Below are positions 5,365-7,162 of a DNA stretch of 7,162 bases, in pieces; the stretch's first letter is position 1, and every line of letters begins with the position of its first letter. The stretch spans positions 1 to 7,162 of the forward strand of contig JAHQWZ010000090.1 of assembly GCA_029856425.1 (NCBI GenBank), read 5' to 3'. The notes beneath the pieces are model-generated. The model was given only the letters and a program-made list of their open reading frames with translations. It was not told where the DNA came from and did no database searches. Made by a program: the position numbers and the translations under genes. Origin of the DNA: Candidatus Thorarchaeota archaeon. GTDB lineage: Archaea > Asgardarchaeota > Thorarchaeia > Thorarchaeales > Thorarchaeaceae.

Positions 5365-7077
5365 ATGAGCAAACCGACAAGTGGCCTCCGGGATAAAGTT
5401 TGGAACGCAATCACAACAATAGAGAGCAGAGGTCTCTTCGTTCATTCAACAGATCTTGCGATTAGGTTCAAGGAACGTGCACGGACAAGTGACAATGTTG
5501 TGACACGACGTGTTCCTCAGATTGTTGGTGCCTGTATTTTGAACACACTCGTGCCACGTTCTGCGATGCTCTTGGTCGGTGGTCATGGAGGAGGAAAGAC
5601 AACCCTCGTGAAGCTTCTGGGACGGATGATGACCGGGAAAAGCTTAGACGAGATTGATGATGGCATGTTGAGAGGTCACCCACAGCTCACTGAAGAGAAA
5701 ATGGTGGCTACGCTACGTCCTGGTCCGCTCATGAAAGATGGTGTAGAGGTTGTGGTGTGGAGAAAGTTTGTTACTGGCTTTTGGAAGTTGATCGATGAGG
5801 TCAATAGACTAACGCCTCATGCCCAGAACATTCTGCTATCGATGCTGGCCGAAGGTGAGCTGAAGTACTATGATGAGGTCAAGAAGTGTGAAGAGTACTG
5901 TCTGTTTGCCACTCTCAATCCATCTGATGCTGGAACATTTGAGCTGGCTCCTCCCTTTCTGGATCGGTTTGGCATTGCTGTTCCCATCACTATGCCAACC
6001 ATAAACGACCTAGAACTTATTCTCAAAACTCGAGACGAGCGACTTTTCGGATATGATGAGTTGTGGCAGGTTCCAGCTATCCTCAGTGAAGAGGATCTCT
6101 TGACAATATGGAATCTTGCTGACAAGGTTCCAGTCTCACCATTAGCATCAGAGTATATGCGTTCGTTGGTCAGGGAGTTTGGGGCATGCATTCGGACAGA
6201 CAAGAGCCAAACTCATGAGCTGACAGTTGAAACTGGTCTATGTGATGGTTGTCACTTTAATACAGCGAAGAGTGTCTGCAACAAGGTCATAATTCCCCTC
6301 AGTGTGCGAGCTGCCAAGGACCTAAATCGCTACGCAAAAGCTGCCGCCTGGCTGGTTGGAGCTGGCGAAGTTGGTGTAGAGATTGTGAAGTCGTTGGCTC
6401 CACTCGTTTTCTGGCATAGAACGCGCTTCACTAGTGATGAAATGGAGCGATCACCATTCTACGGTGATAGGTTCGCATTTACAAGTCATCTGGTGGAACT
6501 CGCTTCAACCAGATTCGCGCAGCGTGAAGCTGCTATTGAGCTGATGGAGAAGCTGCGGACAGGTGACGCCTCCAAAGAAGCTATTGATGAGCTTAAGGAA
6601 ATGGGGAAGAGTGACCTTTTGGTCAAGATTGACTATGTGGGCTTTGCAAAGGAGCTCAAGAGGAAGCGGTATGTAGCAATGGTTCAGAGCATAGAGAGGG
6701 GGCTAAAGGATAAGGATGTGAGCAAGCTGACTGAAAATCACGGCGAGCTGATGAAAGACACTGACTTTCCTAATAGGAGTGTTCTGCTAAATAGAGTGTC
6801 AGAAGCTCTTCACAGACTTACCCTTTCTCAGTTCACCCTTACATTTGAGCAGTGGCAAGAACTATGGACAGTCATCAGTCTGCGATATCCCCCTATGACT
6901 AGTATTCTAAAAGAAACTCTTACTCCACCGAAGCGAAAGGTTGTCCGAACTGATGGTTTAACTCTCGTCATCTATGTCACTGGTGACAAATCTGAATCAT
7001 CAGTCTTTCTTGAAATATCGGGCGGAACAGATGCTTTAGAGCTAAAACAGGAGATTGAATCGAGTCTTAGTGAATAG
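5365..7077 (+). CDS. MoxR-type AAA+ ATPase with a cysteine-cluster insertion
   Basis: 570 residues. MoxR ATPases are hexameric chaperone-like remodelling enzymes, usually working with a von Willebrand A (VWA) protein to activate or dismantle a partner complex in the cytosol. Motifs: Walker A GGHGGGKT at 72-79; the family's GPLMKDGVEVVVWRKFV stretch at 120-136; Walker B LIDEVNRL at 142-149; sensor 1 ATLNPSD at 182-188 (N185); arginine finger LDRF at 199-202 (R201); sensor 2 SVRA at 313-316; and the lid-terminal LVFWHR at 347-352. All catalytic residues are present. Between the core and sensor 2 is an insertion with C293, C296, H297 and C305, plus H284, a candidate metal or Fe-S site not typical of MoxR. 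Residues 370-570 are an unassigned, mostly helical extension ending in a short beta-rich tail (LTLVIYVTG). It is divergent from the SMC operon, with start codons 11 nt apart. No SD sequence precedes the ATG. No VWA gene is visible inside the window. Confidence 0.9.
   Translation: MSKPTSGLRDKVWNAITTIESRGLFVHSTDLAIRFKERARTSDNVVTRRVPQIVGACILNTLVPRSAMLLVGGHGGGKTTLVKLLGRMMTGKSLDEIDDGMLRGHPQLTEEKMVATLRPGPLMKDGVEVVVWRKFVTGFWKLIDEVNRLTPHAQNILLSMLAEGELKYYDEVKKCEEYCLFATLNPSDAGTFELAPPFLDRFGIAVPITMPTINDLELILKTRDERLFGYDELWQVPAILSEEDLLTIWNLADKVPVSPLASEYMRSLVREFGACIRTDKSQTHELTVETGLCDGCHFNTAKSVCNKVIIPLSVRAAKDLNRYAKAAAWLVGAGEVGVEIVKSLAPLVFWHRTRFTSDEMERSPFYGDRFAFTSHLVELASTRFAQREAAIELMEKLRTGDASKEAIDELKEMGKSDLLVKIDYVGFAKELKRKRYVAMVQSIERGLKDKDVSKLTENHGELMKDTDFPNRSVLLNRVSEALHRLTLSQFTLTFEQWQELWTVISLRYPPMTSILKETLTPPKRKVVRTDGLTLVIYVTGDKSESSVFLEISGGTDALELKQEIESSLSE
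5391..5403 (-). promoter_or_regulatory. Possible archaeal BRE/TATA promoter for the SMC operon
   Basis: On the minus strand the sequence CCAAACTTTATCC combines an A-rich BRE-like stretch (CCAAA) with a TTTAT box. The box centre lies about 41 nt before the ATG at 5353, so a start site roughly 25 nt downstream would leave a leader of about 15 nt, consistent with the absence of an SD sequence. It lies within the coding sequence of the divergent MoxR gene. This is a match by eye to a short consensus. Confidence 0.35.
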
Positions 7078-7162
7078 GAGATTGAAAGCAGTTGAATCAG
7101 GTTCCTAGTATGTCCAGATGCGATTCATTGGGTCTGGTGGCTCGCCGTGCATGGGAAAGCGC
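7078..7162. other. Unresolved right flank: start of a plus-strand gene or end of a converging minus-strand gene
   Basis: Two readings compete. On the plus strand, an AGGAG overlapping the MoxR stop (7076-7080) is followed by TTG at 7092 and, in the same frame, ATG at 7110; the frame stays open to the edge and would encode MSRCDSLGLVARRAWES from the ATG. The stop/SD overlap resembles the one before SMC. On the minus strand, a frame entering from the edge ends at a TAG (7107-7105) and reads RFPMHGEPPDPMNRIWTY, which looks protein-like as a C-terminus. The two cannot be separated from 85 bases. No hairpin with a T-run terminator is visible. Confidence 0.3.

Noticed and set aside
5868..6203. Minus-strand open frame of 111 codons opposite the MoxR ATPase
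   Set aside because: It overlaps the Walker B to lid region of a well-supported ATPase, and its Ser/Arg-rich translation looks like a shadow.
7049..7086. 11-bp direct repeat AGGAGATTGAA at 7049-7059 and 7076-7086 (27-bp period)
   Set aside because: The similarity does not extend convincingly beyond the 11 bp; one copy is in the coding end of MoxR and the other gives a plausible SD sequence. Probably chance or a minor duplication.
1..7162. CRISPR array, tRNA or rRNA gene, insertion sequence or phage att site
   Set aside because: No regularly spaced repeats, cloverleaf-like segments, transposase motifs or terminal inverted repeats were seen; almost all of the window is coding.

Overview
The window holds five genes packed almost without gaps and is most likely archaeal. 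Archaeal signs are an SMC (structural maintenance of chromosomes) protein with an adjacent kleisin, an archaeal-style MoxR ATPase, stop codons overlapping Shine-Dalgarno (SD) sequences that match the archaeal 16S 3' end, GTG and TTG starts, and a possible BRE/TATA promoter. Base composition looks mid-range. An Asgard or related lineage is a guess from general resemblance only; no rRNA or other lineage marker is present.

Minus strand, in transcription order from about 5353 down to 1: (i) a 399-residue AAA+-fold protein whose Walker A, Walker B, sensor 1 and arginine-finger positions all look destroyed, with a three-cysteine N-terminal motif; (ii) a full-length 1121-residue SMC ATPase; (iii) a 214-residue ScpA-like kleisin; (iv) the first ~40 codons of a gene in the ScpB position, cut by the window edge. 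Junctions are 13 bp, 11 bp and a TTGA overlap, so this is very probably one operon with translational coupling. Plus strand, 5365-7077: a divergently transcribed MoxR-type AAA+ ATPase of 570 residues with intact catalytic motifs and its own CxxC-x8-C insertion. The two divergent start codons are only 11 nt apart. The last 85 bases belong to an unresolved flank, either a new plus-strand gene or the tail of a converging one.

Functionally, SMC plus kleisin plus a probable ScpB-like partner is the core of a chromosome-organising (condensin/cohesin-like) complex. What is unusual is the company: a catalytically dead AAA+ protein leading the operon and a live MoxR ATPase opposite it, both with cysteine clusters that could bind Zn or Fe-S. 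My inference is that these two AAA+ proteins may load, remodel, release or regulate the SMC complex; this is a hypothesis from gene order and motifs only. The SMC itself departs from the norm at the hinge (terminal glycine cluster missing) and at the signature motif (GSGGEK).
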